A stretch of DNA of 64,000 nt from contig CAVOYQ010000010.1 of assembly GCA_963700705.1 (NCBI GenBank), forward strand, positions 1 through 64,000, given 5' to 3'. The notes below the pieces were generated by a model. It searched no databases. It saw only the letters and a list, made by a program, of their open reading frames with translations, and was not told where the DNA came from. The translations under genes were made by a program, and so were the position numbers. Positions 28,774-37,512 of this stretch are shown piece after piece; the first letter of the stretch is position 1, and every line of letters begins with the position of its first letter. This DNA is from JAHEFT01 sp963700705. GTDB lineage: Bacteria > Pseudomonadota > Gammaproteobacteria > Xanthomonadales > SZUA-36.

Positions 28774-29136
28774 CTACTCGCTGATCATGTTGTAAGCGTG
28801 TTTCAAACGCTCAGCCAACACATTCATCACGTGTATGGAAAAATCCGGCACGTGGCGCAAAAGAGACTGGAAGCTGGCCTGGTCAATTACCGCCAGGGTG
28901 CAATCACTGTTCGCCGTTACTGTCGCACTTCGAATATCCGGATTGATCAGGGCCATTTCACCGACGATATCGCCTTCTGACGCAGTCGCTATCACCTTGC
29001 CTTTCAGCGAGATGTCGGCACACCCTTTCATGACGACATACATGTGGCTCCCTTCCTTGCCCTCCTTGATGATCACAGCTCCGGCAGGGAACGCGACGAA
29101 GTCCTTCGAGTCTTTGAAAATCTCCAGCAAGTCCAT
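28774..29136 (-). CDS. Small cyclic-nucleotide-binding-domain protein, copy 1
   Basis: The 120-residue product is a single cNMP-binding domain without a DNA-binding or catalytic partner. Visible are VIIKEGKEGSHMYVVMKGCADISL, the phosphate-cassette-like GDIVGEMALINPDIRSATVTA, and a C-terminal helix VMNVLAERLKHAYNMISE. The start is the ATG at 29136, giving the same length and opening (MDLLEIFKDSKDF) as the neighbour. Tandem with a related gene 10 bases upstream in transcription order. A ligand-responsive adaptor role is likely, but no partner can be named. Confidence 0.8.
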   Translation of the reverse strand: MDLLEIFKDSKDFVAFPAGAVIIKEGKEGSHMYVVMKGCADISLKGKVIATASEGDIVGEMALINPDIRSATVTANSDCTLAVIDQASFQSLLRHVPDFSIHVMNVLAERLKHAYNMISE

Positions 29137-29146
29137 CCCGGCAATC

Positions 29147-29515
29147 CTACATTCGGGCCGAAATATAGCGATCAACGGACCGCAGGCGCTTGGCCAGCAC
29201 AGCCATGACATGCATTGCAAATTCGGAACTCTGGCGACTGAGCCTGGCCAGTTCATGACGATCCAGGCGCGCCAGCCTGGAACCAGATAGCGACTTTGCC
29301 GTGGCGCTGCAGGTGGCGGAGTCGATTAAAGCCATTTCGCCAATGATGCCACCGGCCTGCTCGGTGCCCAGCAACTCACCGCGCAGCGTCAGTTCAATCT
29401 CGCCCGCGAGAATGACATAGAGCACATCGGCCGGGTCGCCCTCCCGGTAAACCACGGTATTGGGCGGGAATTCTACCGTGTCCTTCCAATCACGAAATAT
29501 TTCCAGAAAATTCAT
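29147..29515 (-). CDS. Small cyclic-nucleotide-binding-domain protein, copy 2
   Basis: The 122-residue product begins MNFLEIFRDWKDTVEFPPNTVVYREGDPADVLYVILAGEIELTL and has the pocket segment GGIIGEMALIDSATCSATAKSLSG. It parallels the downstream gene in every block, so the two come from a duplication. There is no helix-turn-helix, unlike Crp. The Arg expected after the GEMALI block for cAMP phosphate binding is replaced in both copies (TCSATA here, IRSATV in the other, where an Arg remains), so ligand binding in this copy is doubtful. Confidence 0.8.
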   Translation of the reverse strand: MNFLEIFRDWKDTVEFPPNTVVYREGDPADVLYVILAGEIELTLRGELLGTEQAGGIIGEMALIDSATCSATAKSLSGSRLARLDRHELARLSRQSSEFAMHVMAVLAKRLRSVDRYISARM

Positions 29516-29678
29516 AGTGGCTTACCCCTTTCTTCCTGTCCGCAAGTCCAAAGGTTTTTCAAGATTTCTCCGCTACGGACTATAAGTTTACTTCATAAAC
29601 GGGCTCAGGGACTTCTGATCTCTTTGACTTGAGTTATTGCAGAAGGATTTTGCGGCAAAAAAATGTCAGAATGCGCCG

Positions 29679-30233
29679 ATGGGAAATCGCTTATCGAAAA
29701 TCTACACCCGCACGGGTGACAAGGGCACGACCGGCCTGGGTGACGGATCGCGCGTGGACAAAGATAGCCTGAGGGTGGAAGCCTTTGGAACCGTCGACGA
29801 ATTGAACAGCGCCGTTGGCCTGGTGCTGGCGGCCAAATTGCCGCAGGAGGTTCGCACCTGCCTGACTCGAACCCAGCATGAATTGTTCGACCTGGGAGGA
29901 GAGCTCTGCATGCCGGGCTTCACACTGGTGCCCGACGCTTATATCGATGGCCTTGAAAAAGTCCTCGATGCATTCAACAAGGACCTGCCGCCGTTGAAAG
30001 ATTTCATCCTGCCGGGCGGGTCCGAGGCGGCCGCCCGCTGCCACCTCGCACGCACCATCGCGCGTCGTGCGGAGCGCCGCGTGATCAGCCTCTCGCACAA
30101 TGAACCGGTCAACGAGGCCAGCATCCGCTACCTGAACCGCCTGTCCGACCTGCTGTTCGTCATTTCACGTGTACTGGCCCGCCACGACGGCGGCTCCGAA
30201 GTTCTCTGGGTGCACGGCGACAAACGCACGTAG
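29679..30233 (+). CDS. Cob(I)alamin adenosyltransferase, PduO/ATR type
   Basis: The enzyme makes adenosylcobalamin from Co(I) corrinoid and ATP. The ATP-binding opening KIYTRTGDKGTTGLGDGSRVDKDSLRVEAFGTVDELNSAVG is intact, as are the helices with CHLARTIARRAERRVI and NRLSDLLFVISRVLARHDG. Length is 184 residues from the ATG at 29679. A nearer in-frame start at 29637 would add a poor N-terminus. It supports corrinoid use in this genome and may service the corrinoid proteins at 495-5012, but the Mtt-type corrinoid need not be adenosylated. Its stop TAG is the first TAG of the REP repeat at 30230. Confidence 0.88.
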   Translation: MGNRLSKIYTRTGDKGTTGLGDGSRVDKDSLRVEAFGTVDELNSAVGLVLAAKLPQEVRTCLTRTQHELFDLGGELCMPGFTLVPDAYIDGLEKVLDAFNKDLPPLKDFILPGGSEAAARCHLARTIARRAERRVISLSHNEPVNEASIRYLNRLSDLLFVISRVLARHDGGSEVLWVHGDKRT

Positions 30234-30312
30234 GAGCGGATTCATCCGCGATTGTGCTGTAGGAGCGGATTGATCCGCGAACGTGCCGTATCGCGGATGA
30301 ATCCGCTCCTAC
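30230..30312. repeat. REP cluster, three arms (locus 3)
   Basis: Two direct arms start GTAGGAGCGGAT at 30230 and 30259, followed by one inverted arm ending ATCCGCTCCTAC at 30312. The TAG at 30231-30233 ends the adenosyltransferase gene. The TAG read on the minus strand at 30309-30311 ends mmsA. Confidence 0.9.
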
Positions 30313-31821
30313 GAGGTGGCGGGAAAGGTGTACTGCGCTTTTTCCCGCACGCCACCGGAGGGCCAGCGTTGCGTGATGGTCTTGCGCCGCGTGTAAAACC
30401 GCACCGCGTCGGGACCGTAAGCGTAAAGGTCTCCGAACAGGGAACGTTTCCAGCCGCCGAAACTGTGGTAGGCCACGGGCACCGGTAAAGGCACATTGAC
30501 CCCCACCATTCCGACCTTGATGTTGTCGCTGAAATAACGCGCCGCTTCGCCGTCGCGGGTAAAAATGCAGGTGCCGTTGCCGTATTCATGGTTGTCGATC
30601 AGGTCCATGGCTTCCTGCATATTGTGGGCGCGCACGACGCACAGCACGGGGCCGAAAATTTCGTCCTGGTAAATCTTCATCGCGGGGGTCACGTGATCGA
30701 ACAGGGTGCCGCCCAGGAAAAAGCCGTTTTCATGGCCTTGCCACTTTCAACCCCCGGCCATCGGCCACCAGGGTCGCACCTTCTTCCACCCCGAGGTCGA
30801 TGTAGCCACGAACCTTGTCGCGGTGCGGGCCGGTAATCAGCGGACCCATGTTGTTGGAATTATCGCAGCCGTTACCCACGCGCAAACCTGCCAGCTCTTC
30901 TTTCAGTTTGCCGACCAGCGTGTCTGCGGTGTCATTGCCTACCGCGACCACGACGGAAATGGCCATGCAGCGCTCACCACAGGACCCGTATGCCGCACCC
31001 ATCAGTGCGGAAACCGTGTTGTCCATATCCGCATCGGGCATCACGATGGCATGGTTCTTGGCTCCACCCAGGGCTTGCACGCGTTTTCCATTGGCGCTGC
31101 CGGTGCGATAAATATACTCGGCAACCGGGGTTGACCCGACGAAGGATACAGCCTGCACGCGGGCGTCCGACAACAGCGTGTCCACGGCTTCCTTGTCGCC
31201 GTTGACCACGTTGAATACGCCGTCGGGAAGGCCGGCCTGGCTGAACAGTTCGGCGATCAGCATCGGCGCCGACGGATCTCTTTCAGAGGGTTTCAGCACA
31301 AACGTGTTACCGCACACAATGGCCATCGGGTACATCCACATCGGCACCATTGCGGGGAAGTTGAACGGGGTGATTCCGGCAACTACACCCAGCGGCTGGA
31401 ATTCGCTCCAGCTGTCGATCGCCGGCCCGACGTTCTTGCTGTGCTCACCCTTCAGAAATTCGGGCGCGCCACAAGCGTACTCAACCACTTCAATGCCACG
31501 CTGGAATTCACCGAGGGCGTCATGCAGGACCTTGCCGTGCTCATCGGTAATCAATGCGGCGACCTGGTCCTGGTTCTGTTCCAGCAATTCCTTGAACCGG
31601 AACATGATGCGTGCCCGTTTCAATGGCGGTGTATTGCGCCATTCCGGAAACGCCGCCTGTGCCGCGGCGATGGCTTTTTCTACCGTGGCCTTTGAGGCCA
31701 GGGCCACCCGGCGAACCGCCCGGCCGGTAGCCGGGTTGAAAACATCCTGCGTACGCCCGGTGTCTTCAACGATCCGGCCGTTAATGAAATGCCCGACGTT
31801 TTTGCTGCTCACCATGTTCAA
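30309..31821 (-). pseudogene. mmsA: Methylmalonate-semialdehyde/CoA-acylating aldehyde dehydrogenase MmsA, one frameshift
   Basis: MmsA turns methylmalonate or malonate semialdehyde into propionyl- or acetyl-CoA. Family signs are VGHFINGRIVEDTGRTQDVFNPATGR, WSEFQPLGVVAGITPFNFPAMVPMWMYP, GSTPVAEYIYRTGSANGKRVQALGGAKNHAIVMPDAD, GAAYGSCGERCMAISVVVAVG with the catalytic Cys, and after the break FFLGGTLFDHVTPAMKIYQDEIFGPVL. The frame breaks near 30740, where one extra A in GTGGCAAGGCC separates GRGLKV from GHENGFFLGG. About 503 residues if repaired. It sits 15 bases after the omega-aminotransferase, its usual partner for beta-alanine or similar amines. The stop lies in the REP. Confidence 0.88.
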
Positions 31822-31836
31822 TCCCCAATGTGCTTT

Positions 31837-33159
31837 TCAGTCAATGCTGTCCAGGACCTTTCGAACTTTTGCAAAGGTCATCGTGATGTCCTCGGGTCGT
31901 GAGTTCAGGAACGGGGAAAACTGCAGCATATCGCCGCCATTCCGGACCATGATATCTTCGTCCCAGAAGCACTTCTTGTGCGCTTCCAGCCCACGTGCGC
32001 CCAACGCATCCGGCCGGCTGACCAGGTCCACTCCGCCCATCAATCCGAAATTGCGGATATCCGTGACCAGGGGATGGTCTGCCAGGGAATGCAGTTCATT
32101 TTCAAAATGCTTTTCAAGTGCACGGGATTGCGCAAAGGTATCCTCTTCGACATAGGCTTCCAATGCGGCAATACCCGCCGCTGCGGCCACCGGGTGGCCC
32201 GAATAGGTATAACCGTGAAACAGCTCGATGGCCTGCTTCGGACCGTGCATGAACGTGTTGTAAATTTCATCCCGGACCATGACGGCTCCCATCGGAATCA
32301 CGCCGTTGGTCAGGCCCTTGGCCATGTTGATTATGTCCGGCATAACGCCGAAACGCTGCGCCGCGAAGCCCTCGCCGATACGCCCGAAAGCCGTGATCAC
32401 TTCGTCGAAAATCAGCAGGATGCCATACTTGGTGCAAATCTCACGCAGGCGTTCCAGGTAGCCCACCGGCGGCGGCAGAATACCGGCGGAACCCGACACC
32501 GGTTCCACGATGACTGCTGCTATGTTGCCACCGTCATGAAGTGCCGCCAGGCGCTCCAGGTCATCCGCCAGTTGCGCGCCCCATTGCGGTTGTCCGCGGC
32601 TGAAGGCGTTGTGTTCCAGGTTCCAGGTGTGCGGCAGGTGATCGACGCAGGGCAACAGGCTGGCGCCGAATGCTTTCCGGTTGGGCGTCATGCCACCAAC
32701 CGACATGCCGCCGAAATTCACACCGTGGTAACCCTTCTCACGTCCGATCAGGCGTGTGCGGTGACCTTCGCCCCTGGCGCGGTGAAATCCCAGCGCAATT
32801 TTCAGCGACGTATCAGCGGATTCGGACCCCGAATTCGTGAAGAATACTTTTGAATATCCCTCGGGCGCCATCGAAGTCACTTTTTCAGCCAACGCAAACA
32901 CTTTGTCGGAACCCGCCTGGAACCCCAGGGAGTAGTCCAGGGTAGCAACCTGCTTTTGCACCGCCTCCACGATCCGCGGATGACAGTGACCGAGTCCGCT
33001 GGTCCACAGGCCCGAGAAAGCATCGTAAATCTTGCGGCCGTCCTCGGTGCGATAGTAGTGGCCCTCGGCACCGACAATAATCCGGGGCCGTTCTTTGAAG
33101 TCGCGGTTGGCCGTGAACGGCATCCAGTAGGATTCAATCGCTGAGGAACTGGTGGTCAT
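31837..33159 (-). CDS. Omega-amino acid:pyruvate aminotransferase (class III)
   Basis: This 440-residue PLP enzyme has YWMPFTANRDFKERPRIIVGAEGHYYRTEDGRKIYDAFSGLWTSGLGHCHP, FFTNSGSESADTSLKIAL, GREKGYHGVNFGGMSVGGM, FDEVITAFGRIGEGFAAQRFGV and NMAKGLTNGVIPMGAVMV with the PLP lysine. It transfers the terminal amino group of beta-alanine or other omega-amino acids to pyruvate, producing malonic semialdehyde and alanine; MmsA next door and alanine dehydrogenase further along would consume both products. The frame is intact. The 258 bases upstream to the porin start contain an AT-rich stretch (TATTATAATAAACAAAATAAATT) that may hold promoters for both divergent genes. Confidence 0.88.
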   Translation of the reverse strand: MTTSSSAIESYWMPFTANRDFKERPRIIVGAEGHYYRTEDGRKIYDAFSGLWTSGLGHCHPRIVEAVQKQVATLDYSLGFQAGSDKVFALAEKVTSMAPEGYSKVFFTNSGSESADTSLKIALGFHRARGEGHRTRLIGREKGYHGVNFGGMSVGGMTPNRKAFGASLLPCVDHLPHTWNLEHNAFSRGQPQWGAQLADDLERLAALHDGGNIAAVIVEPVSGSAGILPPPVGYLERLREICTKYGILLIFDEVITAFGRIGEGFAAQRFGVMPDIINMAKGLTNGVIPMGAVMVRDEIYNTFMHGPKQAIELFHGYTYSGHPVAAAAGIAALEAYVEEDTFAQSRALEKHFENELHSLADHPLVTDIRNFGLMGGVDLVSRPDALGARGLEAHKKCFWDEDIMVRNGGDMLQFSPFLNSRPEDITMTFAKVRKVLDSID

Positions 33160-33417
33160 GTGCGGATACCTTTGAGAGCAGTTGAAACAGAAGTGTCTAT
33201 TATAATAAACAAAATAAATTATGCACGCTATTGATGCGCTGCGGTTGATCTGTGCTCCGGTCTGATGCGCCGAAAGCCGGAAAACCCTGCCGGCAACCTC
33301 GTAACTTCATGTTATCCGAACAAAAAGCCAGATGGCACAAATCCTGCAATGTACCGGGTGAATCGGAAAGAACCGGTCCGGCACTTTCCAGACTTTTTAC
33401 TTGGCTATCAGGAGAGC

Positions 33418-34065
33418 ATGAAAATGAAACGCAAAATCGCAATCATCAGCCTGGCCGCGGTGCTGGCATCCGTCACTACCCCGGCCATGGCCGTAGACCT
33501 TTCTGCAAACATCGGTTACAACTCGCAGTACATCTTTCGCGGTATTCCACAGAAGAATTCATCCGCTTTTGGCGGCCTCGATCTTGGTGCGGGCGGTTTC
33601 TACCTTGGCACCTGGGCAGCCGACGTGGGCGAAGGCCTCGAAATCGACTACTACGGTGGATACGGTTTCGAGGTAGGTGACTTCAACTTCGGGGTTGGAG
33701 GAACCCTTTACACCTACACCAGTGATTTTGACGACACCTACCAGGAAGTCAACCTGAAGGCCGGCTGGAAGTGGTTCACCTTCGACGCCGCCATCGGCAG
33801 TTACGACAATTTCGCCGGGCCCACACTGCACTACCAGTTTTATTCGGTGACCGGCGAATATAACGGCTTCTTCGGGAGAGTCGGTTGGTTTGCCGATGAC
33901 TTCGAGGGAACCTACCTGGAAGGCGGGTACGGCAATACGCTGACCATCCAGGATACAGACTGGTTCGACTACGCGTTCTCGGTTATCTACAGTGACGCCA
34001 CGCTGCTGGGTGGAAAGTCAGACACCAACCTCGTGTTTACCGTGAAAAAGAATTTTGATTTTTAG
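33418..34065 (+). CDS. TorF-family putative outer-membrane protein
   Basis: A signal peptide (KRKIAIISLAAVLASVTTPAMA) is followed by DLSANIGYNSQYIFRGIPQKNSSAFGGLDLGAGGFYLGTW, the recognised opening of the TorF/Gcw_chp family. Alternating aromatic and polar residues through the rest suggest a small beta-barrel of about 190 residues ending in Phe. I use the ATG at 33418, which follows an AGGAGAGC ribosome-binding site, because the longer frame has no signal peptide. Function in the family is not established; uptake of small solutes is assumed. A strong hairpin terminator follows. Confidence 0.8.
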   Translation: MKMKRKIAIISLAAVLASVTTPAMAVDLSANIGYNSQYIFRGIPQKNSSAFGGLDLGAGGFYLGTWAADVGEGLEIDYYGGYGFEVGDFNFGVGGTLYTYTSDFDDTYQEVNLKAGWKWFTFDAAIGSYDNFAGPTLHYQFYSVTGEYNGFFGRVGWFADDFEGTYLEGGYGNTLTIQDTDWFDYAFSVIYSDATLLGGKSDTNLVFTVKKNFDF

Positions 34066-34079
34066 GCCCAAAAAAATGG

Positions 34080-34137
34080 AAAAAAATGGGGCCGGGTTCA
34101 ATTTGGCACTTATAAATTGAACCCGGCCCCGTTTTTT
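34080..34137. terminator. Strong bidirectional hairpin terminator
   Basis: Exact 17-bp arms at 34088-34104 and 34114-34130 (core GGGGCCGGGTTCAATTT) surround a nine-base loop and are flanked by A-runs before and a T-run after, so it can serve both the porin and the convergent PuuR-like gene. The same palindrome type recurs as dispersed repeats in other genomes, so it may be a repeat used as a terminator. Confidence 0.8.
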
Positions 34138-34155
34138 CTTTTTTTGCCTTTTTTC

Positions 34156-34698
34156 TTAAATGGTAGGCGGCGTATTCGCGCTGACGATCCGGGCTGGTTC
34201 CTTCCCGGTGTTCCTGAAACGGTGCGGCAGGTGGCTGTCGAAATAATAGGCGTCTCCCGGCCCCAGCACCCAGGTCTTTCCAGCCACGGTGAGTTCCAGT
34301 TCCCCGGCGACCACCACGCCGCCCTCCTCTCCGGAATGGGTCAACAGGTCGTCGCCGGTATCGGCTTCCGGTGCGTAGGTTTCCCAGAGAATCGACATTT
34401 TCCGGTCGCGCCTTGAAGCGGCGACCAGGCGGTACTGGATATCACCGGTACCGACATCCGGCAATTTCCCGGCCCGGAATACGACATCGCCGCCCACTTC
34501 CATGTCACGCGTGAAAAATTCCGCCATGGTCATCGGAAATGCAGCCAGGATTTTCTGCAGGGATCCCACCGAAGGACTCACCCGGTCCTGCTCGATCAGG
34601 GACACCATGCCATTGGTGACGCCGGCCCGCTTGGCGAGTTCGCGCTGGCTCAGGCCAAAAGCGGTACGCACGGCGCGCAGTTGCTTTCCTACTTCCAT
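34156..34698 (-). CDS. puuR: PuuR-like XRE-cupin transcriptional regulator
   Basis: The 180-residue protein has an N-terminal XRE helix-turn-helix (LRAVRTAFGLSQRELAKRAGVTNGMVSLIEQDRVSPSVGSLQKIL) and a C-terminal cupin (TGDDLLTHSGEEGGVVVAGELELTVAGKTWVLGPGDAYYFDSHLPHRF). This layout matches PuuR, the putrescine-responsive repressor of polyamine degradation. It lies apart from the ligase and aminotransferase genes and its targets cannot be read here, so PuuR function is a likely but unproven assignment. The frame is intact, and the stop falls just before the terminator hairpin. Confidence 0.8.
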   Translation of the reverse strand: MEVGKQLRAVRTAFGLSQRELAKRAGVTNGMVSLIEQDRVSPSVGSLQKILAAFPMTMAEFFTRDMEVGGDVVFRAGKLPDVGTGDIQYRLVAASRRDRKMSILWETYAPEADTGDDLLTHSGEEGGVVVAGELELTVAGKTWVLGPGDAYYFDSHLPHRFRNTGKEPARIVSANTPPTI

Positions 34699-34788
34699 AC
34701 CCTTTCCGATTAGTGTTAATAAAAATGAACAGGGTAATAGTAGAAAGTAGCGCCGTAACTGTCCAGTAACAATGAACGGCAGATTCCC

Positions 34789-34855
34789 GTAGGAGCGGAT
34801 TCATCCGCGAGCAAGGCCGTGTAGAGACCTAAATCGCGGATGAATCCGCTCCTAC
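34789..34855. repeat. REP pair (locus 4)
   Basis: A direct arm GTAGGAGCGGATTCATCCGCG and an inverted arm ending GAATCCGCTCCTAC are separated by about 23 bases. The inverted end is five bases from the alanine dehydrogenase stop, so here the REP does not supply the stop codon. Confidence 0.9.
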
Positions 34856-34860
34856 GATTA

Positions 34861-35979
34861 TTACGAGTTCAGCGCCTCCCGCGCCGGGACATATTCATAT
34901 CCCAGGTCACGCGCCACATCTTCATAGGTAACTTTGCCGCGATGCACGTTCAGACCGTTCAACAGGTGCGGGTCATCCAGCATGGCCTGCTTTGCGCCTT
35001 TGTCCGCCAGGGCCAGCGTAAACGGCAGGGTGGCATTGTTCAGTGCAAATGCGGACGTGCGGGGAACCGCGCCGGGCATGTTGGCAACGCAGTAGTGCAC
35101 GATACCGTCCACGATGTAGGTGGGTTCCGCATGGGTGGTCGGCTTCGATGTTTCAAAACAACCGCCCTGGTCGATCGCCACGTCAACCAGCACCGAACCG
35201 GGACGCATGGTCGCCAGGTGCTTGCGGGTCACCAGCTTGGGCGCTGCCGCACCGGGGATCAGCACGCCGCCAATGACCAGGTCCGCATCACGGATGTGCT
35301 TTTCAATCGAGTCCACATTGGAAAAAACTGTTTCGACCTGGCTGCCGAAATTGGCGTCGAGGAAACGAAGCACTTCCAGGTTACGGTCCATGATGACGAC
35401 CCGTGCGCCCATGCCAACCGCCATCTGGGCTGCATTGAAGCCAACCGTGCCGCCGCCGATGATCACAATTTTTGCGGGCTCCACGCCGGGTACGCCACCC
35501 AGCAGGACGCCGGAACCTCCGCGGGCCTTTTCCAGGCACCAGGCGCCGGCCTGGATTGAAAGACGGCCGGCCACCTCGGACATCGGGGCCAGCAGGGGCA
35601 GGTGTCCATGGTCGTCCGTAACCGTCTCATAGGCGATGCAGGTCGCTCCGCCTTTGACCAGGTCTTCGGTTTGCGGCGCGTCCGGCGCGAGGTGAAGGTA
35701 GGTGAACAATGTCTGGTCTTCCCGCAGCATGGCGCGTTCGACGGCCTGCGGTTCCTTGACCTTGACGATCATCTCGGCCACCCCGAACACGGATTCTGCG
35801 TCCGGCAGAATGGTCGCGCCTGCCGCCTCGTAACGGCTGTCATCCATGCCGATGCCGGCACCGGCCGTGGCCTGGACGAAAACCTGGTGCCCGCGATGGG
35901 TCAGTTCGCGCACGGACGAAGGGACCAGTCCGACACGGTATTCATGATTTTTGATTTCCTTTGGCACACCGATTTTCAT
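34861..35979 (-). CDS. ald: Alanine dehydrogenase
   Basis: The 372-residue protein is typical Ald: IGVPKEIKNHEYRVGLVPSSVREL at the N-terminus, VKVKEPQAVE, LFTYLHLAPD with the conserved His, GVLLGGVPGVEPAKIVIIGGGTVGFNAAQMAVGMGARVVIMDRN (NAD-binding GxGxxG) and VDVAIDQGGCFETSKPTTH. It oxidises alanine to pyruvate and ammonia or the reverse, cytosolic. It would recycle alanine formed by the omega-aminotransferase. Divergent from an Lrp/AsnC-type regulator, a common arrangement for ald genes. Ends five bases before a REP arm. Confidence 0.93.
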   Translation of the reverse strand: MKIGVPKEIKNHEYRVGLVPSSVRELTHRGHQVFVQATAGAGIGMDDSRYEAAGATILPDAESVFGVAEMIVKVKEPQAVERAMLREDQTLFTYLHLAPDAPQTEDLVKGGATCIAYETVTDDHGHLPLLAPMSEVAGRLSIQAGAWCLEKARGGSGVLLGGVPGVEPAKIVIIGGGTVGFNAAQMAVGMGARVVIMDRNLEVLRFLDANFGSQVETVFSNVDSIEKHIRDADLVIGGVLIPGAAAPKLVTRKHLATMRPGSVLVDVAIDQGGCFETSKPTTHAEPTYIVDGIVHYCVANMPGAVPRTSAFALNNATLPFTLALADKGAKQAMLDDPHLLNGLNVHRGKVTYEDVARDLGYEYVPAREALNS

Positions 35980-36081
35980 GACCTGGTTCCTATGTTGATA
36001 ATTGCACCAAGTTTAAAGGTAATTACCTGGTTTTTTATGCTGTAAAACAGGCTAATATAGTGTTTTATTCTGTAGTTTGAG
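35980..36081. promoter_or_regulatory. Divergent ald / Lrp-type regulator intergenic region with palindrome
   Basis: The AT-rich region contains the perfect palindrome AGGTAATTACCT at 36017-36028 and a possible -10 element TAATAT near 36052-36057. Lrp-type regulators often bind AT-rich palindromes and regulate divergent ald, so this is a candidate operator. Confidence 0.4.
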
Positions 36082-36561
36082 ATGAATACAGGAAAAACCC
36101 ACGAACTCGACCGGACAGACCGGCTGATCCTCAAGTATCTTCAGGAGGATGGCCGAATCTCGAATGTATCGCTGGCCAGGAAAGTCAATCTTTCGGCGAC
36201 GCCTTGCCATGAGCGCGTCCGGCGCCTCGAAAAGCACGGCTATATCCGGGGATACACCGCTTTGCTCGAACCGGCACTGGTCGGTGCCGGACTACTGGTG
36301 TTTGTGGAGATAGACCTGCTTAGAACTTCCCCTGATGCGTTCCGGGATTTCCGCCGGGAAGCAACGAAGTTACCGGAGCTGCTCGAATGCCACCTGGTTT
36401 CGGGAAACTTCGATTACCTTTTGAAGGCCAGGGTCAGGGATATGCAGGAATACCGGGTTCTGCTGGGGGAAAAAATACTCGCCCTGCCCGGCGTAAGTGA
36501 TTCACGCAGTTACGTGGTCATGGAAGAAGTAAAGGAATCCACTGCATTGCCTGTGCTATAA
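36082..36561 (+). CDS. Lrp/AsnC-family transcriptional regulator
   Basis: An N-terminal winged helix (LDRTDRLILKYLQEDGRISNVSLARKVNLSATPCHERVRRLEKHGYIRGYTA) leads into the RAM ligand-binding domain with LLECHLVSGNFDYLLKARVRDM and LPGVSDSRSYVVMEEVKES. At 159 residues it is the usual length. The divergent pairing with ald suggests it is the alanine- or amino-acid-responsive activator (AldR-like). It is followed after seven bases by the deacetylase-family gene, so the two may share a transcript. Confidence 0.85.
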   Translation: MNTGKTHELDRTDRLILKYLQEDGRISNVSLARKVNLSATPCHERVRRLEKHGYIRGYTALLEPALVGAGLLVFVEIDLLRTSPDAFRDFRREATKLPELLECHLVSGNFDYLLKARVRDMQEYRVLLGEKILALPGVSDSRSYVVMEEVKESTALPVL

Positions 36562-36567
36562 AGCGCC

Positions 36568-37497
36568 ATGAAAACCTTGATCATGCATCACGAGGATTGC
36601 CTTAGACACGACCCCGGCCGGCGCCACGCCGAGGCTCCGGCAAGGGTTGCCGCCGTCATGAACGGCGTGATGAATTTGCCCGGGATCGAAATTTTGCCTG
36701 CGCCGCTGGCGTCGATCGAACAACTGCGGCGCGTACATGCCTCTGAATACTGGGAGCGGCTGGTCGATCTGGAACCCCCGCAGGAAGCCGGGGACAACCA
36801 GGTAGCGCTGGACCCGGACACGTTCCTGTCGACCGGATCCATCGACGCAACACTGCGGGCCAGCGGCGCCGCCTGCTTCGCGATAGACCAGGTGTTTTCC
36901 GGCATGGCGAAAAACGCTTTTTGCGTTACGCGACCTCCCGGGCACCACGCCGAGGCCGCGGTTGCCATGGGGTTTTGCCTGCTGAACCACGCGGCGGTGG
37001 CTGCCCGGCACGCTCAGGATGTTCATGGCATCGAACGGGTCGCGATCCTGGATTTCGACGTCCACCACGGTAATGGAACACAGGCGATATTCGAACAATC
37101 GCCGGACGTGCTCTATGTCTCGAGCCACCAGATGCCCTTGTACCCGGGCACCGGCCAAAGCGGTGAAACCGGCAGCGGCAATATCCTGAATCTTCCCCTT
37201 TTCGCAGGGTCAGGCAGCCGGGAGTTCCGTTCCGCCTGGTCATCATCCGGCCTGCCGGCAGTAGAACGTTTCAAACCGGAGTTGATCATCATTTCTGCAG
37301 GATTCGACGCGCACATCCGTGATCCGTTGGCCCAACTCGAACTGCAGGACGAGGACTTCGGCTGGATAACCCGTGAAATTTGCGCCCTGGCGCAGGCTGA
37401 ATGCGGCGCCAGGGTAATCTCAACCCTTGAGGGCGGGTACGACCTCGACGCACTCGCCAGCGCATCGTCTGCCCACGTCACGGCCCTGACCGGTTAA
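36568..37497 (+). CDS. Histone-deacetylase-superfamily protein (acetylpolyamine amidohydrolase-like)
   Basis: The 309-residue protein has the arginase/deacetylase fold signatures: FCVTRPPGHHAEAAVAMGFCLLNHAAVAA with the catalytic His pair, ILDFDVHHGNGTQAIFEQSPDVLYVSSHQ with zinc-binding Asp and His, and IIISAGFDAHIRDPLAQL. Metal-binding residues are all present. Bacterial relatives deacetylate acetylated polyamines or other small amides. Given the polyamine-type genes in the window this is plausible, but the substrate is not determined. The frame is intact. Confidence 0.85.
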   Translation: MKTLIMHHEDCLRHDPGRRHAEAPARVAAVMNGVMNLPGIEILPAPLASIEQLRRVHASEYWERLVDLEPPQEAGDNQVALDPDTFLSTGSIDATLRASGAACFAIDQVFSGMAKNAFCVTRPPGHHAEAAVAMGFCLLNHAAVAARHAQDVHGIERVAILDFDVHHGNGTQAIFEQSPDVLYVSSHQMPLYPGTGQSGETGSGNILNLPLFAGSGSREFRSAWSSSGLPAVERFKPELIIISAGFDAHIRDPLAQLELQDEDFGWITREICALAQAECGARVISTLEGGYDLDALASASSAHVTALTG

Positions 37498-37512
37498 AAA
37501 ACCCGGGGTTCC

